DNA of 14,643 bases from CAZAQK01 sp050249355 (GCA_050249355.1 JBFWQQ010000047.1:1-14643), one strand, 5' to 3'; positions 1 to 8,372 are shown, numbered from the stretch's first letter. Translations and numbers: made by a program. Notes: a model not told the origin generated them from the sequence alone.

Positions 1-42
1 AATAGGGCATTTTTATTTTTTTTCAACGTGTTTATTGAAAAA

Positions 43-1863
43 TTACGCCGGATCCAGCTCTTCGGTGGGTACATGGCGGCGCGATTGTGCGTGTTTTATC
101 TGGTTCTGTAGCTCAATCAGTCGCTTAAGGGATGTTTCGTCCATGCTGACGCCAAGGTTTTCCTGCAGCTTTTCCAACTCGTATTCCAGATGGGCGATCT
201 CGTGTGCCTGCGTGGTTTCCTGCCACCGGCGCAGGGCGCTTTCTTCGCTCATGGCAGCTTTGGTGGCACCAGATGTTTTTTCATCCATCAGGTTCTGCAG
301 CAGTTCATCGGGAAGCTGGCTTTTTACATGGCTCAAGAACGCATCTTTATTGTCGGCGCCGACCTCTTCGGTGGCCGAAAGCATGGCATCGCGCACAGCC
401 TGCAGGCGGATATCCATAATATCCAGCCGGGCGATGAATTCTTCCCGGTTATCGCGTTGCAGGATAACTGGAAATTCCAGTAGCAGCTGCAGCATGCTGC
501 GCGTCAGCTTGTCGAGCACGCTCAGGCGATTTTGTGCCACCATCTGCTGGATATGGCCTGAGCGCGGCGGTTTTCCTGCCTGCTTTGCACCGCCGCCGCG
601 TTCCCACAACTGGGTGCGGAAATAGGATAGGTAGTGCTGGCGTACGGTGGGGTTGACGATGTTGTCACACAGCTGTTTCAACGTATCTTCCAGTGCGGCG
701 CGGCCTTCGGGCAATGTCAGGTCGAAACCGGCTTTGTAGGTTTCCCAAATGGTTTGCGACAAGCGGCCCGAGCCTGCCAGTATACGCTCGAAACCCTGCT
801 TGCCGTTCTTGCTGATATAACTGTCCGGGTCTTCCCCGGCAGGCAGCACGGCAAAGCGCAGGCTTTTGCCAGGCGCCAGCAGCGGCATGCACAGTTCGAC
901 GGTTTTACGCATGGCGCGCTTGCCTGCTTCATCGCCATCGAGGCATATCACCGGTTCCTTGGCGAGTTGCCACAGCAGGTGCAGGTGGTCGCTGGTCACG
1001 GCGGTACCGAGTGTGGCGACACTGTAGTGAATACCGGCCTGATATGCAGCCACCACATCGGTGTAGCCTTCCATCACCACCAGCATATTGTGTTCGCGTG
1101 CGGGCGTTTTCGCGAGGTCGAGGTTGAACAGCATTTCGCGCTTCTTGAATAGCGGCGTTTCCGGCGAGTTCAGATATTTCGGCAGGTTCGGGTTCGACCC
1201 GGCCTGCAGCAGGCGGCCGCCGAATGCAATGACTTTGCCACGCCCGCTGCGGATAGGGAATATCACACGGCCACGAAAGCGATCATACACGCTGCTTTCA
1301 TCGCGCATGCTGATCAGCCCGGCTTCGGCCTGCAGCTGGTCGTTGAATCCGGCCTGCTTCAGGTGATTATAGAGCAGGCGCGGTTCGTTGGGTGCGTAAC
1401 CGATGCGGAAGGTACGAATGGTCTCCGGGCGTAGGCCGCGTTTTTCCAGATAGTCGCGCGCAACCGTGCCGCCGCTGGATGACAGCTGTTGTTCGTACCA
1501 TGCACAGGCGGCCTCCAGCACATCGAACAATGTTTTTTCGGCGCGTGCTTTTTTCTCTTCGAGCGGGCTACGCTCAGGAAGCGCAAGGCCGCCTTCGGCT
1601 GCTAGTTTTTCTATGGCTTCAGGATAGGTCAGCCGTTCGTAGCGGCGCACGAATTCGATGGCGTCGCCATGTACGCCGCAACCGAAACAGTGGAAGAATC
1701 CCTTTTCATTATTGACGGTGAAGGACGGTGTTTTTTCCTGGTGGAACGGACAACATGCCTTATATTCCCGCCCGAACTGCTTAAGCGGGATGCGCCGCCC
1801 GACTACGTCCGACATGACAAAGTGCTGACGCAGGCGTTCGATGAATGAAGGAGGAAAACGCAT
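43..1863 (-). CDS. dnaG: DNA primase DnaG
   Basis: This is the replicative primase, which makes RNA primers for Okazaki fragments and leading-strand start at the fork with DnaB helicase. The product is 606 residues, a normal length. The N-terminal zinc-binding domain has ligands C38, H41, C59 and C62 in the CPFH...CFGC pattern. The catalytic core spans roughly 120-340, with a TOPRIM fold from about 259. Metal-binding acids are E265 (MEGYTD) and D309 and D311 (LDGDEAG). The C-terminal 150 residues are helical and fit the helicase-interaction region. ATG 1863 is chosen because MRFPPSFIERLR matches the usual start of alphaproteobacterial primases. It has no strong Shine-Dalgarno. The gene is divergent from the YgjP-like gene, with 60 bp between. 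rpoD often follows dnaG in this class but would lie outside the window. Identification is secure. Confidence 0.97.
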   Translation of the reverse strand: MRFPPSFIERLRQHFVMSDVVGRRIPLKQFGREYKACCPFHQEKTPSFTVNNEKGFFHCFGCGVHGDAIEFVRRYERLTYPEAIEKLAAEGGLALPERSPLEEKKARAEKTLFDVLEAACAWYEQQLSSSGGTVARDYLEKRGLRPETIRTFRIGYAPNEPRLLYNHLKQAGFNDQLQAEAGLISMRDESSVYDRFRGRVIFPIRSGRGKVIAFGGRLLQAGSNPNLPKYLNSPETPLFKKREMLFNLDLAKTPAREHNMLVVMEGYTDVVAAYQAGIHYSVATLGTAVTSDHLHLLWQLAKEPVICLDGDEAGKRAMRKTVELCMPLLAPGKSLRFAVLPAGEDPDSYISKNGKQGFERILAGSGRLSQTIWETYKAGFDLTLPEGRAALEDTLKQLCDNIVNPTVRQHYLSYFRTQLWERGGGAKQAGKPPRSGHIQQMVAQNRLSVLDKLTRSMLQLLLEFPVILQRDNREEFIARLDIMDIRLQAVRDAMLSATEEVGADNKDAFLSHVKSQLPDELLQNLMDEKTSGATKAAMSEESALRRWQETTQAHEIAHLEYELEKLQENLGVSMDETSLKRLIELQNQIKHAQSRRHVPTEELDPA

Positions 1864-1923
1864 TACAGGGACCGTCTCAAAAAGGGTGGCAGAACTTTAT
1901 CAAACGCATTAATTCTATACCGC
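1864..1923. other. Divergent intergenic region dnaG / YgjP-like gene
   Basis: These 60 bases separate two divergent starts, so any promoters for both genes must lie here or inside the coding regions. I see AT-rich stretches near the YgjP-side start but no convincing -35/-10 pair in either direction, no RNA gene and no hairpin. Confidence 0.5.
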
Positions 1924-2691
1924 ATGAAACCCACTTCGCATAATATTATTATTGATGGTAAGACGATTCCGATCGAGATACGTCGGCATAAAACAGCACG
2001 TCACATGATCATCCGCTATCATCCCGCACACCATGTTATCCGGCTCACTTTACCCCGATATACCGGCATCAGGCAAGGACTACGTTTTGTCGCCGACAAG
2101 CAGGTGTGGATCGCCAACCAGATACAGCAACGCAGCCAACCCATTATGCTGAAGGATGGCGGGCGCTTGCCTTTGCTGGGGAACTATTACACGCTGCATC
2201 ATCATCAGGGGCGGGGCACGATGAAATTATCACATGATCCGTTACAGGATATCCGTGTGCTGGAGCATGGCGGTTTGTATGAGCACTTGCCGTATGCTGG
2301 TGATGCACGCATTATCCATGTGCACGGGGATGCAGAGTTTTTTGCGCGGCGTCTGCGCGACTGGCTGAAGAAACTTGCGGCCTGCCTGCTGGATGTGCTG
2401 GTGCAGGAAAAGTCCCGTCTGCTTGGAGTCAGGGCATCGCGCGTGTCGGTGCGCGACACGCGTTCGCACTGGGGAAGCTGTAACGAACACGGCCGCATGA
2501 CGTTTTCATGGCGACTGGTGATGGCGCCTTACGAGGTACTGGAATATGTGGTGTGTCATGAAGTAGCGCATCTGAAAGAAATGAACCACAGCAGGAAATT
2601 CTGGCAATATGTGGAAAGCCTGTGTCCGCACTGGCAGCAATCACGCAACTGGCTCAAGCATTACGGTGACAGCCTGCACAACGTGCATTAG
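1924..2691 (+). CDS. YgjP-like zinc metallopeptidase (M48-like, DUF45)
   Basis: The product is 255 residues and belongs to the YgjP/DUF45 family of cytosolic metal-dependent hydrolases with a minimal gluzincin fold. The zinc site is seen directly: HEVAH at 212-216 (ligands H212 and H216, catalytic E213) and a third ligand H222 in the MNHSRKFW motif. The family's RSHWGSC motif precedes it. The N-terminal beta-rich part (about 9-50) also fits the family. There is no signal peptide or membrane segment. ATG 1924 is the first in-frame start that keeps this N-terminal domain; its Shine-Dalgarno is poor. The physiological substrate of the family is not well established. The gene is divergent from dnaG, and its TAG stop overlaps the TAA stop of the convergent penicillin-binding protein gene. 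The family call is firm, the function unknown. Confidence 0.9.
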   Translation: MKPTSHNIIIDGKTIPIEIRRHKTARHMIIRYHPAHHVIRLTLPRYTGIRQGLRFVADKQVWIANQIQQRSQPIMLKDGGRLPLLGNYYTLHHHQGRGTMKLSHDPLQDIRVLEHGGLYEHLPYAGDARIIHVHGDAEFFARRLRDWLKKLAACLLDVLVQEKSRLLGVRASRVSVRDTRSHWGSCNEHGRMTFSWRLVMAPYEVLEYVVCHEVAHLKEMNHSRKFWQYVESLCPHWQQSRNWLKHYGDSLHNVH

Positions 2692-4697
2692 TGGTGCTGG
2701 TCGGGGTAATCGTATTCTACCTGGTTTGGTTCTTTGCTGTTTCCCATCAGCTTGTTCCAGAACGACGGGCCGAGGTTGACATCGCCGTGTGACTGCCATG
2801 GCAGTTGCTCCGGCTCGTGGCCGACCGGCAGGCTTTCGGCGGGTTTACCTTCCAGCGCAGCGGACATGAATGCTTTCCATATCGGTGCGGGCAGGGTGCC
2901 GCCGGTGACTTTTTTCATCGCGCTGTTGTCATCGTTTCCTACCCATACGCCTGCCGCAAGTTGCGGAGTATACCCTATGAACCACGCATCGCGATAATCG
3001 GATGTCGTGCCGGTTTTACCCGCTGCCGGCCTGCCGATGGCAGCGCGTGCGCCGGTACCACAACACACCACATTTGCGAGCATCTCGTTCATCATGCCTA
3101 CGGTGTTACCACTGAGCGCACGACCGTTTACGCCGCCTTCGCGCTTATATAAGGATTTGCCACTAACGGTGGATATCTCAATGATGCCGTACGGTTCAAG
3201 CATGGCGCCTCCTGCAGCCATGTGCGCATAGGCGGCCGTCAGTTCCAGCAATGTCGTTTCGGTAGCACCCAATGCGATACTGGGCAGCGGTTGCAGGTCG
3301 GCGGTAATGCCGAGGCGGCGTGCCATTTCGATCACGCGGTCGCGGCCTACGCGCTCGCTGACCTGCACCGCCACGGTGTTGAGCGATCTTGTCACGGCTT
3401 CTTTGAGTGAAATGATGCCTTCGTAGGTGTGGCTGTAATTCTTCGGAGACCAGTCACCAGTAGGCTGGTGAATGGTGATCGGCTGGTCTTCCACCAGCAT
3501 GCTAGGTGTCAGGCCGGCTTCGAGCCCGGCCAGATACACGAACAATTTGAACGCCGATCCCGGCTGGCGTAACGCCTGAACGGCGCGGTTATATTGGCTT
3601 TTGGCGTAGGAGCGGCCACCTATCATTACGCGCACGGCGCCATCGGGTTCCATTGCTATCAGGGCGGCCTGTTCGGCATGGTAGGTTTCTGCTTCTTTGT
3701 CCATCACGCTGCTAATAGCTTCTTCACCCATGGTCTGCCATTTGGGATTCAGCGTGGAGATCACCACCAGATCCTGTTCTACATTGCCGACATAATTAGG
3801 CACCTGGTCGATGATCCAATCGGCAAAATATAAATTGCTCTGCGCCGTCTGCGGTTGCGCCACTTCGAATTCTTTGAGGGTTTCCTGCGCCTTGTCCAGC
3901 TGCTCTTTGGTCAGGTATTCGGCATCGTGCATATTCACCAGCACCTGCGAAGCACGCTTACGTGAAAGTTCAGGGTTAGCCGTCGGTGAGAAGCGGGAAG
4001 GGGCTTTGAGAAGGCCCGCCATGATCGCCGATTCCGGGAGGGTCATGTCACGTGCGCTTTTATTGAAATAGCGTTTTGATGCGGCATCCACTCCGTAGTG
4101 ACCTGAGCCCAGATACATACGGTTGAGATAGATGCTCATGATTTCTTTTTTGGTGAAGCGATATTCCAGCTTGAATGCCAATAGCACCTCGCGGAATTTA
4201 CGGATATAGGAACGCTCCGGGGTCAAAAAGGCGTTCTTTGCTACTTGCTGGGTGATGGTGCTGCCTCCCTGTACCACCCGGCCAGCGCGGAAGTTTGCCA
4301 CCGAGGCGCGCAGAAGCCCGAACGGATCGATACCGATGTGGTGGAAGAAGTTGCGGTCTTCGGTAGCCAGTACGGCATCCACTAAAGAAGTGGGCAGGTC
4401 TTCATAAGTCAGGAAGTCGCCATAGACATCGCCGAAGCTGCCAATCACTTCGCCGGTCTGCGATTTGATGAGGATACTGCGCTGGTAGGTGAAATCATTC
4501 AGCTCGTCGATGCTGGGCAGGGTGATGAAAAATCCCAAAACGAACATGGCCAACGCAATAGTGCCATACAGCAGCGTACCCCACAACAGCTTGTGCATTT
4601 TACCCGGTTTGCCCGGCCGCCGGTTGCCACTACCCGTATTACCGCCGCTGCGGCGGCGGGAGGGACGTTTCTTGCCCGTTGTTTTTTTTGTTACCAT
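2688..4697 (-). CDS. Class A penicillin-binding protein (PBP1 family transglycosylase/transpeptidase)
   Basis: This bifunctional peptidoglycan synthase polymerises lipid II and cross-links the glycan strands in the periplasm. The product is 669 residues. A basic, Gly/Ser/Arg-rich cytoplasmic tail (1-34) is followed by one membrane segment (about 37-60). The GT51 glycosyltransferase domain spans about 85-260, with catalytic E113 in ATEDRNFFHH and the conserved QGGSTITQQ motif near 143-151. The transpeptidase domain spans about 345-630, with nucleophile S381 in SAFK, SLN at 438-440 and KTGT at 561-564. The linker between the two domains is short (about 75 residues), so the large OB-type insertion of enterobacterial PBP1A is absent, which also explains the modest length. 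It is the last gene of the aroK operon: its ATG shares one base with the TAA of the small upstream gene. All key residues are intact. Confidence 0.95.
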   Translation of the reverse strand: MVTKKTTGKKRPSRRRSGGNTGSGNRRPGKPGKMHKLLWGTLLYGTIALAMFVLGFFITLPSIDELNDFTYQRSILIKSQTGEVIGSFGDVYGDFLTYEDLPTSLVDAVLATEDRNFFHHIGIDPFGLLRASVANFRAGRVVQGGSTITQQVAKNAFLTPERSYIRKFREVLLAFKLEYRFTKKEIMSIYLNRMYLGSGHYGVDAASKRYFNKSARDMTLPESAIMAGLLKAPSRFSPTANPELSRKRASQVLVNMHDAEYLTKEQLDKAQETLKEFEVAQPQTAQSNLYFADWIIDQVPNYVGNVEQDLVVISTLNPKWQTMGEEAISSVMDKEAETYHAEQAALIAMEPDGAVRVMIGGRSYAKSQYNRAVQALRQPGSAFKLFVYLAGLEAGLTPSMLVEDQPITIHQPTGDWSPKNYSHTYEGIISLKEAVTRSLNTVAVQVSERVGRDRVIEMARRLGITADLQPLPSIALGATETTLLELTAAYAHMAAGGAMLEPYGIIEISTVSGKSLYKREGGVNGRALSGNTVGMMNEMLANVVCCGTGARAAIGRPAAGKTGTTSDYRDAWFIGYTPQLAAGVWVGNDDNSAMKKVTGGTLPAPIWKAFMSAALEGKPAESLPVGHEPEQLPWQSHGDVNLGPSFWNKLMGNSKEPNQVEYDYPDQHH

Positions 4698-4891
4698 TAT
4701 GCTTTATTTTCCTGCTGCATCACATAGTGAAGTTTTTTGATCGCCAGTTTGCTCATTTCCTCGCGCGTGGTGGACGGCGGCACGATCACCGACGCTTCCT
4801 TCATGCTGATGGGATCGAACGCGCTGACCTTCACGCTGCCGCCTAGCTGTATGATTTCGATGATATAGCTGTCGTCTGTGCCCCGCGTCAT
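4697..4891 (-). CDS. Small conserved protein, DUF6898-like
   Basis: The product is 64 residues and soluble, with no signal peptide or cysteine. The IIEIIQLGGSVKVSAFDP stretch followed by a helical part (REEMSKLAIKKLHYV) resembles a small alphaproteobacterial conserved family that I recall as DUF6898. That name is from memory. It reads as a short beta hairpin plus helix; no function is known to me. It is clearly a real gene: it overlaps the upstream CBS-protein stop by 4 bases (ATGA), and its own TAA shares one base with the next ATG. The upstream AGGAAG/GGATG stretch can serve as ribosome binding site. Being sandwiched between two envelope genes suggests coordinated expression with cell-wall synthesis, but no specific role can be inferred. 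Confidence 0.8.
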   Translation of the reverse strand: MTRGTDDSYIIEIIQLGGSVKVSAFDPISMKEASVIVPPSTTREEMSKLAIKKLHYVMQQENKA

Positions 4892-6189
4892 ACATCCGCA
4901 TCTTCCTGCGTGCTGGCGGGGGCCAGTTTTTCCATGCGCAAGCGGGTGATATGGGTGGAATCTTTGCCAACCACTGTAAAGCGGATGCCGTGGAGTTCGT
5001 AGGATGCGCCGCTATCAGGGATACTGCCGGTTTCGTGTATCAGCAGGCCGGCCACGGTGGCAGCTTCTTCATCTGGCAGGTTCCAGTCGAGATGGCGGTT
5101 TATATCACGTATGGTGGTATCTCCATCCACCATGTAACGCCCGTCACTTTCCTTGATGATCTCTTCGTAAGCTTCGTCATGTTCGTCATCGATCTCGCCT
5201 ACGATCTCTTCGATGATGTCTTCCAGCGTCACGATGCCCATCCAGTCGCCGTATTCATCGACCACGAACGCAAAATGCTGCTTCTTGTGGCGGAAAGCCA
5301 GCAGCTGGCTGTGCAGGGTGGTCGTTTCCGGAATGAACCATGGTTTGTGGCATATCCGCAGTATGTCCTCGTTGGTTATTTTACCGGCGCGCTCGTTAAG
5401 CAGTTTGATCAGGTTCTTCACATGCAGCAGGCCGATCAAGTTATCGGGTTCTTCGCGCCACAGCGGGATGCGGCTGTGCATGCTGCTCACCGCGTGCTGA
5501 ATGATGTCGTGGGTCGGCAGGTCGGCATTGATGGCTTCTACGTGTTTACGGTGGATCATGATGTGCTCGACTTCTACCTCGTTCAGGTCGAGTATGCTGC
5601 CCAGCATGTCGCGATCGTGTTTTATCATGCCGCCTTCACGGTGATGCAGTTCGATAGTGCCACGGATCACATCGGTGGCCGAGATCAGGTTTTGCCTGCC
5701 GGTAATATCGGCGCCGAAGAGCTTGAACAACAAGCGGATGAACAGGCGCACGGCCAGCGTGATCGGATGGAGAATTTTCACGATCGGCGTAACGAGCGGC
5801 GACACCAGCAGCGACATATGTTCGGCATGGTGGATGGCGTATGTCTTGGGCAATACCTCGCAGAAGATCACCACAACCAGCGTCATGATTACCGTGACCA
5901 TCAGTACGCCATGCTCACTGTCCAGCAAGTTGATGGCCAGTGAGGTGGCCAGTGCCGAGGCGCCGATATTCACCGCGTTGTTTCCGAGCAGGATCGCGCC
6001 GATGAGCGACTCTTTTTCCTTGCGCAGGCGGCTTACGCGCTCGGCGCGTTTGTTGCCGCTCACCATCAGCTGGTAGATGCGCGCGCGCGATACTGCGGTC
6101 AGTGCGGTCTCTGCGCCGGAAAAGAATGCCGACAGCAGCAGGCACAGCAGAATAGTCAGGCCGTAAAATATCAGGTCTGGATCACTCAT
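4888..6189 (-). CDS. HlyC/CorC-family (CNNM-type) membrane protein with CBS pair
   Basis: This inner-membrane protein belongs to the family linked to magnesium/cobalt efflux or transport regulation. From ATG 6189 the product is 433 residues. The DUF21/CNNM domain (about 1-190) has several hydrophobic segments and the family motif LLLSAFFSGAETALTAVSRAR near the N-terminus. A tandem CBS pair follows (about 205-335, including FVVDEYGDWMGIVTLEDIIEEIVGEI), then the C-terminal CorC/HlyC domain (about 350-425). An in-frame ATG at 6213 would add eight residues (MISLWKRP). I prefer 6189 because GGAAAAG lies just upstream and the family usually begins directly with the hydrophobic segment. It overlaps the GNAT stop by 8 bases and the next gene by 4. 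The aroK-aroB-CorC order is common in Alphaproteobacteria. The exact transport role is not established for this branch. Confidence 0.92.
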   Translation of the reverse strand: MSDPDLIFYGLTILLCLLLSAFFSGAETALTAVSRARIYQLMVSGNKRAERVSRLRKEKESLIGAILLGNNAVNIGASALATSLAINLLDSEHGVLMVTVIMTLVVVIFCEVLPKTYAIHHAEHMSLLVSPLVTPIVKILHPITLAVRLFIRLLFKLFGADITGRQNLISATDVIRGTIELHHREGGMIKHDRDMLGSILDLNEVEVEHIMIHRKHVEAINADLPTHDIIQHAVSSMHSRIPLWREEPDNLIGLLHVKNLIKLLNERAGKITNEDILRICHKPWFIPETTTLHSQLLAFRHKKQHFAFVVDEYGDWMGIVTLEDIIEEIVGEIDDEHDEAYEEIIKESDGRYMVDGDTTIRDINRHLDWNLPDEEAATVAGLLIHETGSIPDSGASYELHGIRFTVVGKDSTHITRLRMEKLAPASTQEDADV

Positions 6190-6697
6190 AGGTCTTTTCC
6201 ATAATGAAATCATCCATCACAAAACCGCCGCCGATATCTTTTTCGTGCGTCGCGATGATGGTAAAGCCGTGCTTGAAATAAAAATTGATGGCGACAAAGT
6301 TTTTTCGGTTCACCCGTAGTTGCACCATCGTCGGCTGCAATGCGTGTTCGACATACTCAAACAGCGCACGGCCAAGCCCGCTACGCTGCCGGTCGGTATC
6401 CACGTAGAATTTATCCATGAACCAGCCTTCTTCCTGTTCGTGCATCACGATATACCCGGCCACCGTGTTCCCGCATAAACACACCCATACCCGGTGCGCC
6501 GGGCTTTTCAGCGTATCTGCAAAATACTGCTGCGATGCCACCCACGGCAGCATGTGTTCGATCTGCTCGGCAGTGACGATGGACGGCACGTAGTGCGCAC
6601 GCCACACGCGCGCAGCAAGTTCGCTTAGCGCTTGGGCATCCTGTGCCTGCATGGGCCGGATATGTAGTTCGGTATGGGACTGGGGCATGGTCAGCAT
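6182..6697 (-). CDS. GNAT-family N-acetyltransferase
   Basis: The product is 171 residues with one GNAT domain (about 10-168) that transfers an acetyl group from acetyl-CoA to an unidentified amine. Motif A is clear: strand FYVD (97-100), then R103-Q104-R105-S106-G107-L108-G109, the pyrophosphate-binding loop. Motif B follows with VNRKNFVAINFYFKHGF (about 129-145). There is no signal peptide, toxin partner or ribosomal-protein-specific feature, so it may act on a small molecule or a protein. ATG 6697 lies 12 bases after the aroB stop. ATG 6688 (MPQSH) is an alternative; neither has a clear Shine-Dalgarno, which suggests coupling to aroB translation. Its position between aroB and the CorC-type gene is not part of the usual aroK-aroB-CorC set, so it may be a lineage-specific insertion. 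Confidence 0.88.
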   Translation of the reverse strand: MLTMPQSHTELHIRPMQAQDAQALSELAARVWRAHYVPSIVTAEQIEHMLPWVASQQYFADTLKSPAHRVWVCLCGNTVAGYIVMHEQEEGWFMDKFYVDTDRQRSGLGRALFEYVEHALQPTMVQLRVNRKNFVAINFYFKHGFTIIATHEKDIGGGFVMDDFIMEKTYE

Positions 6698-6709
6698 ATG
6701 GCGGGCAGT

Positions 6710-7819
6710 TTACACACGCGGGCAGGCTTTCTCAAGGATTTGCGCAATGATTGCCAACTCCGCTGCCGGTTCGATATAGGCCTGGCCGATACCACGGCTT
6801 AGAATGAAGGTCGGCATGCCGTTTATGGCTTTCTTGTCGTGTCCGAAATGCTCCATAAGCCGTTTGGCATCAAAGGTATGAGCGATTTCGTGCAGGCTCG
6901 ACGTCAGCTGCAGGTTGGCATAGTGTTTCAGCACTCGCGCATAATCTTCGGGTGGGCACATTCCCATGGCGACCGAGGTTTCCATGGCCAGCAGCATGCC
7001 CAGCGCCACCGCTTCTCCATGCAGCAGCGTGTCATTCATGCCGCACTCCAGCTCCAGCGCGTGGCCGAACGTGTGGCCAAAATTCAGCAGCGCGCGCGGG
7101 CCTTTTTCCTTTTCATCCTGCATCACAATGGCTGCCTTGGCCATGCAGCTCGTTTTGATTACATGGCGTATGGCGTCAGGCTTTTTGGCCAGCACGTCCT
7201 TGCCATTGGCCTCCAGCCATTCGAAGAACGGCCTATCTGCGATCAGTGCATATTTCAGCACCTCGGCATAACCGGCCTTGAGTTCGCGTTCGGGCAGGGT
7301 GGACAGGGTGCCCGTGTCGATCAGTACCAGCTGCGGCTGATAGAAACTGCCGATCAGGTTCTTACCGTGCTGTGAATTGACCGCGGTCTTGCCGCCCACT
7401 GAACTATCGACTTGTGCGAGCAAGCTCGTTGGCAGCTGGATGTATGGCAGGCCACGCAGCGCGCAACTGGCGGCGAACCCGGCCATATCTCCCACCACGC
7501 CGCCGCCCAGAGCCAATATGGCGGTGTTACGGTCAGGTTTGTGTTCTAAAATCATCTCCAGCATATCGGTGAAATGTTCCAGCCGCTTGCTGGTTTCGCC
7601 GGCCGGTATGATAATAGTATGGTATTGGATGCCAGCATTTTCCAGCGCCCCGGTCAGCCGGTGCAGCCAAAAACGTGCCACCTGGTTGTCGCTGACAATA
7701 ATCACACGGCTGGACTGCAGTACCGGCAGCAGGAATTCTTCCGGCTGCACCAGCAGGCGCTCGCCGATAACAATGTCATAGGCATGGTTGGGAAGTGTGA
7801 TGGGGATGCGTTCAACCAT
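6710..7819 (-). CDS. aroB: 3-dehydroquinate synthase AroB
   Basis: This enzyme converts DAHP to 3-dehydroquinate, the second step of the shikimate pathway, in the cytosol using NAD+ and a divalent metal. The product is 369 residues, normal length. The glycine-rich NAD loop ALGGGVVGD lies around 103-111. The TSLLAQVDSSVGGKTAVN substrate and cofactor motif spans about 131-148. Metal ligands by family alignment are E186 (GYAEVLKY), H249 (NFGHTFGH) and H267 (LHGEA). ATG 7819 has an AGGA about 11 bases upstream and overlaps the aroK TGA by 8 bases, so the two consecutive-pathway enzymes are probably translationally coupled. All active-site motifs are present. Confidence 0.97.
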   Translation of the reverse strand: MVERIPITLPNHAYDIVIGERLLVQPEEFLLPVLQSSRVIIVSDNQVARFWLHRLTGALENAGIQYHTIIIPAGETSKRLEHFTDMLEMILEHKPDRNTAILALGGGVVGDMAGFAASCALRGLPYIQLPTSLLAQVDSSVGGKTAVNSQHGKNLIGSFYQPQLVLIDTGTLSTLPERELKAGYAEVLKYALIADRPFFEWLEANGKDVLAKKPDAIRHVIKTSCMAKAAIVMQDEKEKGPRALLNFGHTFGHALELECGMNDTLLHGEAVALGMLLAMETSVAMGMCPPEDYARVLKHYANLQLTSSLHEIAHTFDAKRLMEHFGHDKKAINGMPTFILSRGIGQAYIEPAAELAIIAQILEKACPRV

Positions 7820-8372
7820 TGGCCAGTTTTTCCTGCAGGGCGGTTACGATTTTCTGCACGACCACTTCATGGGCATCGTCGTTACTGTCGATAATGATAT
7901 CAGCCTGCGAATAGGTGGGGTAACGCTCGTCCATCAGTTTGCCTAGTATCGCTTCCTTGTCGCCGCTGCGCAGGAGCGGGCGCGTATCACGGCGCGATAC
8001 ACGTTCGACCAGCACCGGCAGGTCGGCTTTAAGCCACACCGACCAGCTGTGCTTTAATATGGCACTGCGGATGGTGTCGTTCATAAACGCGCCGCCGCCG
8101 GTTGCGATCACGCAGTTCTTGCCTTTGACCAGCCGCAGCAGCACACGCTCTTCCACATCGCGGAATATCTCCTCGCCGTAGATGGCGAAGATATCGGCGA
8201 TGCTGCAGCCTGCCGCTTCTACTATCTCATGGTCGGAATCCACGAACGGCAGGTCGAGGCTTGATGCAAGCCTGCGTCCGATCGTGGTTTTTCCGGCACC
8301 CATCAGCCCCACCAGCACCACCGGCTTGTCGATGGCAAGCGGTGTGGCGGATATTTTTTTGCGAGAAGCCAT
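7812..8372 (-). CDS. aroK: Shikimate kinase AroK
   Basis: This enzyme phosphorylates shikimate to shikimate 3-phosphate with ATP in the cytosol. From ATG 8372 the product is 186 residues, the usual size. The Walker A loop is G22-L-M-G-A-G-K28-T29. Shikimate-binding residues expected from the family are D47 (VDSDHEI), R71 (FRDVEE) and the TGGGA loop at 91-95. The lid arginine is R131 (RPLLRSG), and R150 (DERYPTY) also fits. A TTG at 8426 would add 18 residues (MWLFSANPSKGR...) with no family resemblance, so ATG 8372 is chosen even though its ribosome binding site is weak. It is the first gene of the six-gene minus-strand operon and is divergent from the small membrane protein and xerD, the arrangement known from other Alphaproteobacteria. 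Confidence 0.95.
   Translation of the reverse strand: MASRKKISATPLAIDKPVVLVGLMGAGKTTIGRRLASSLDLPFVDSDHEIVEAAGCSIADIFAIYGEEIFRDVEERVLLRLVKGKNCVIATGGGAFMNDTIRSAILKHSWSVWLKADLPVLVERVSRRDTRPLLRSGDKEAILGKLMDERYPTYSQADIIIDSNDDAHEVVVQKIVTALQEKLANG

Noticed and set aside
19..42. Hairpin TTTTTCAA / TTGAAAAA after dnaG as an intrinsic terminator
   Set aside because: The 8-bp stem is all A/T except one pair, and on the minus strand it is followed by A-rich rather than T-rich sequence.
4951..5943. Long plus-strand open frame of 330 codons opposite the CorC-type gene
   Set aside because: It is antisense to a well-conserved gene, is His/Gln-rich with no recognisable domain, and reads as a shadow frame.
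6190..6213. ATG 6213 as start of the CorC-type protein
   Set aside because: ATG 6189 has a better Shine-Dalgarno (GGAAAAG) and begins directly at the family's hydrophobic N-terminus; 6213 cannot be excluded.
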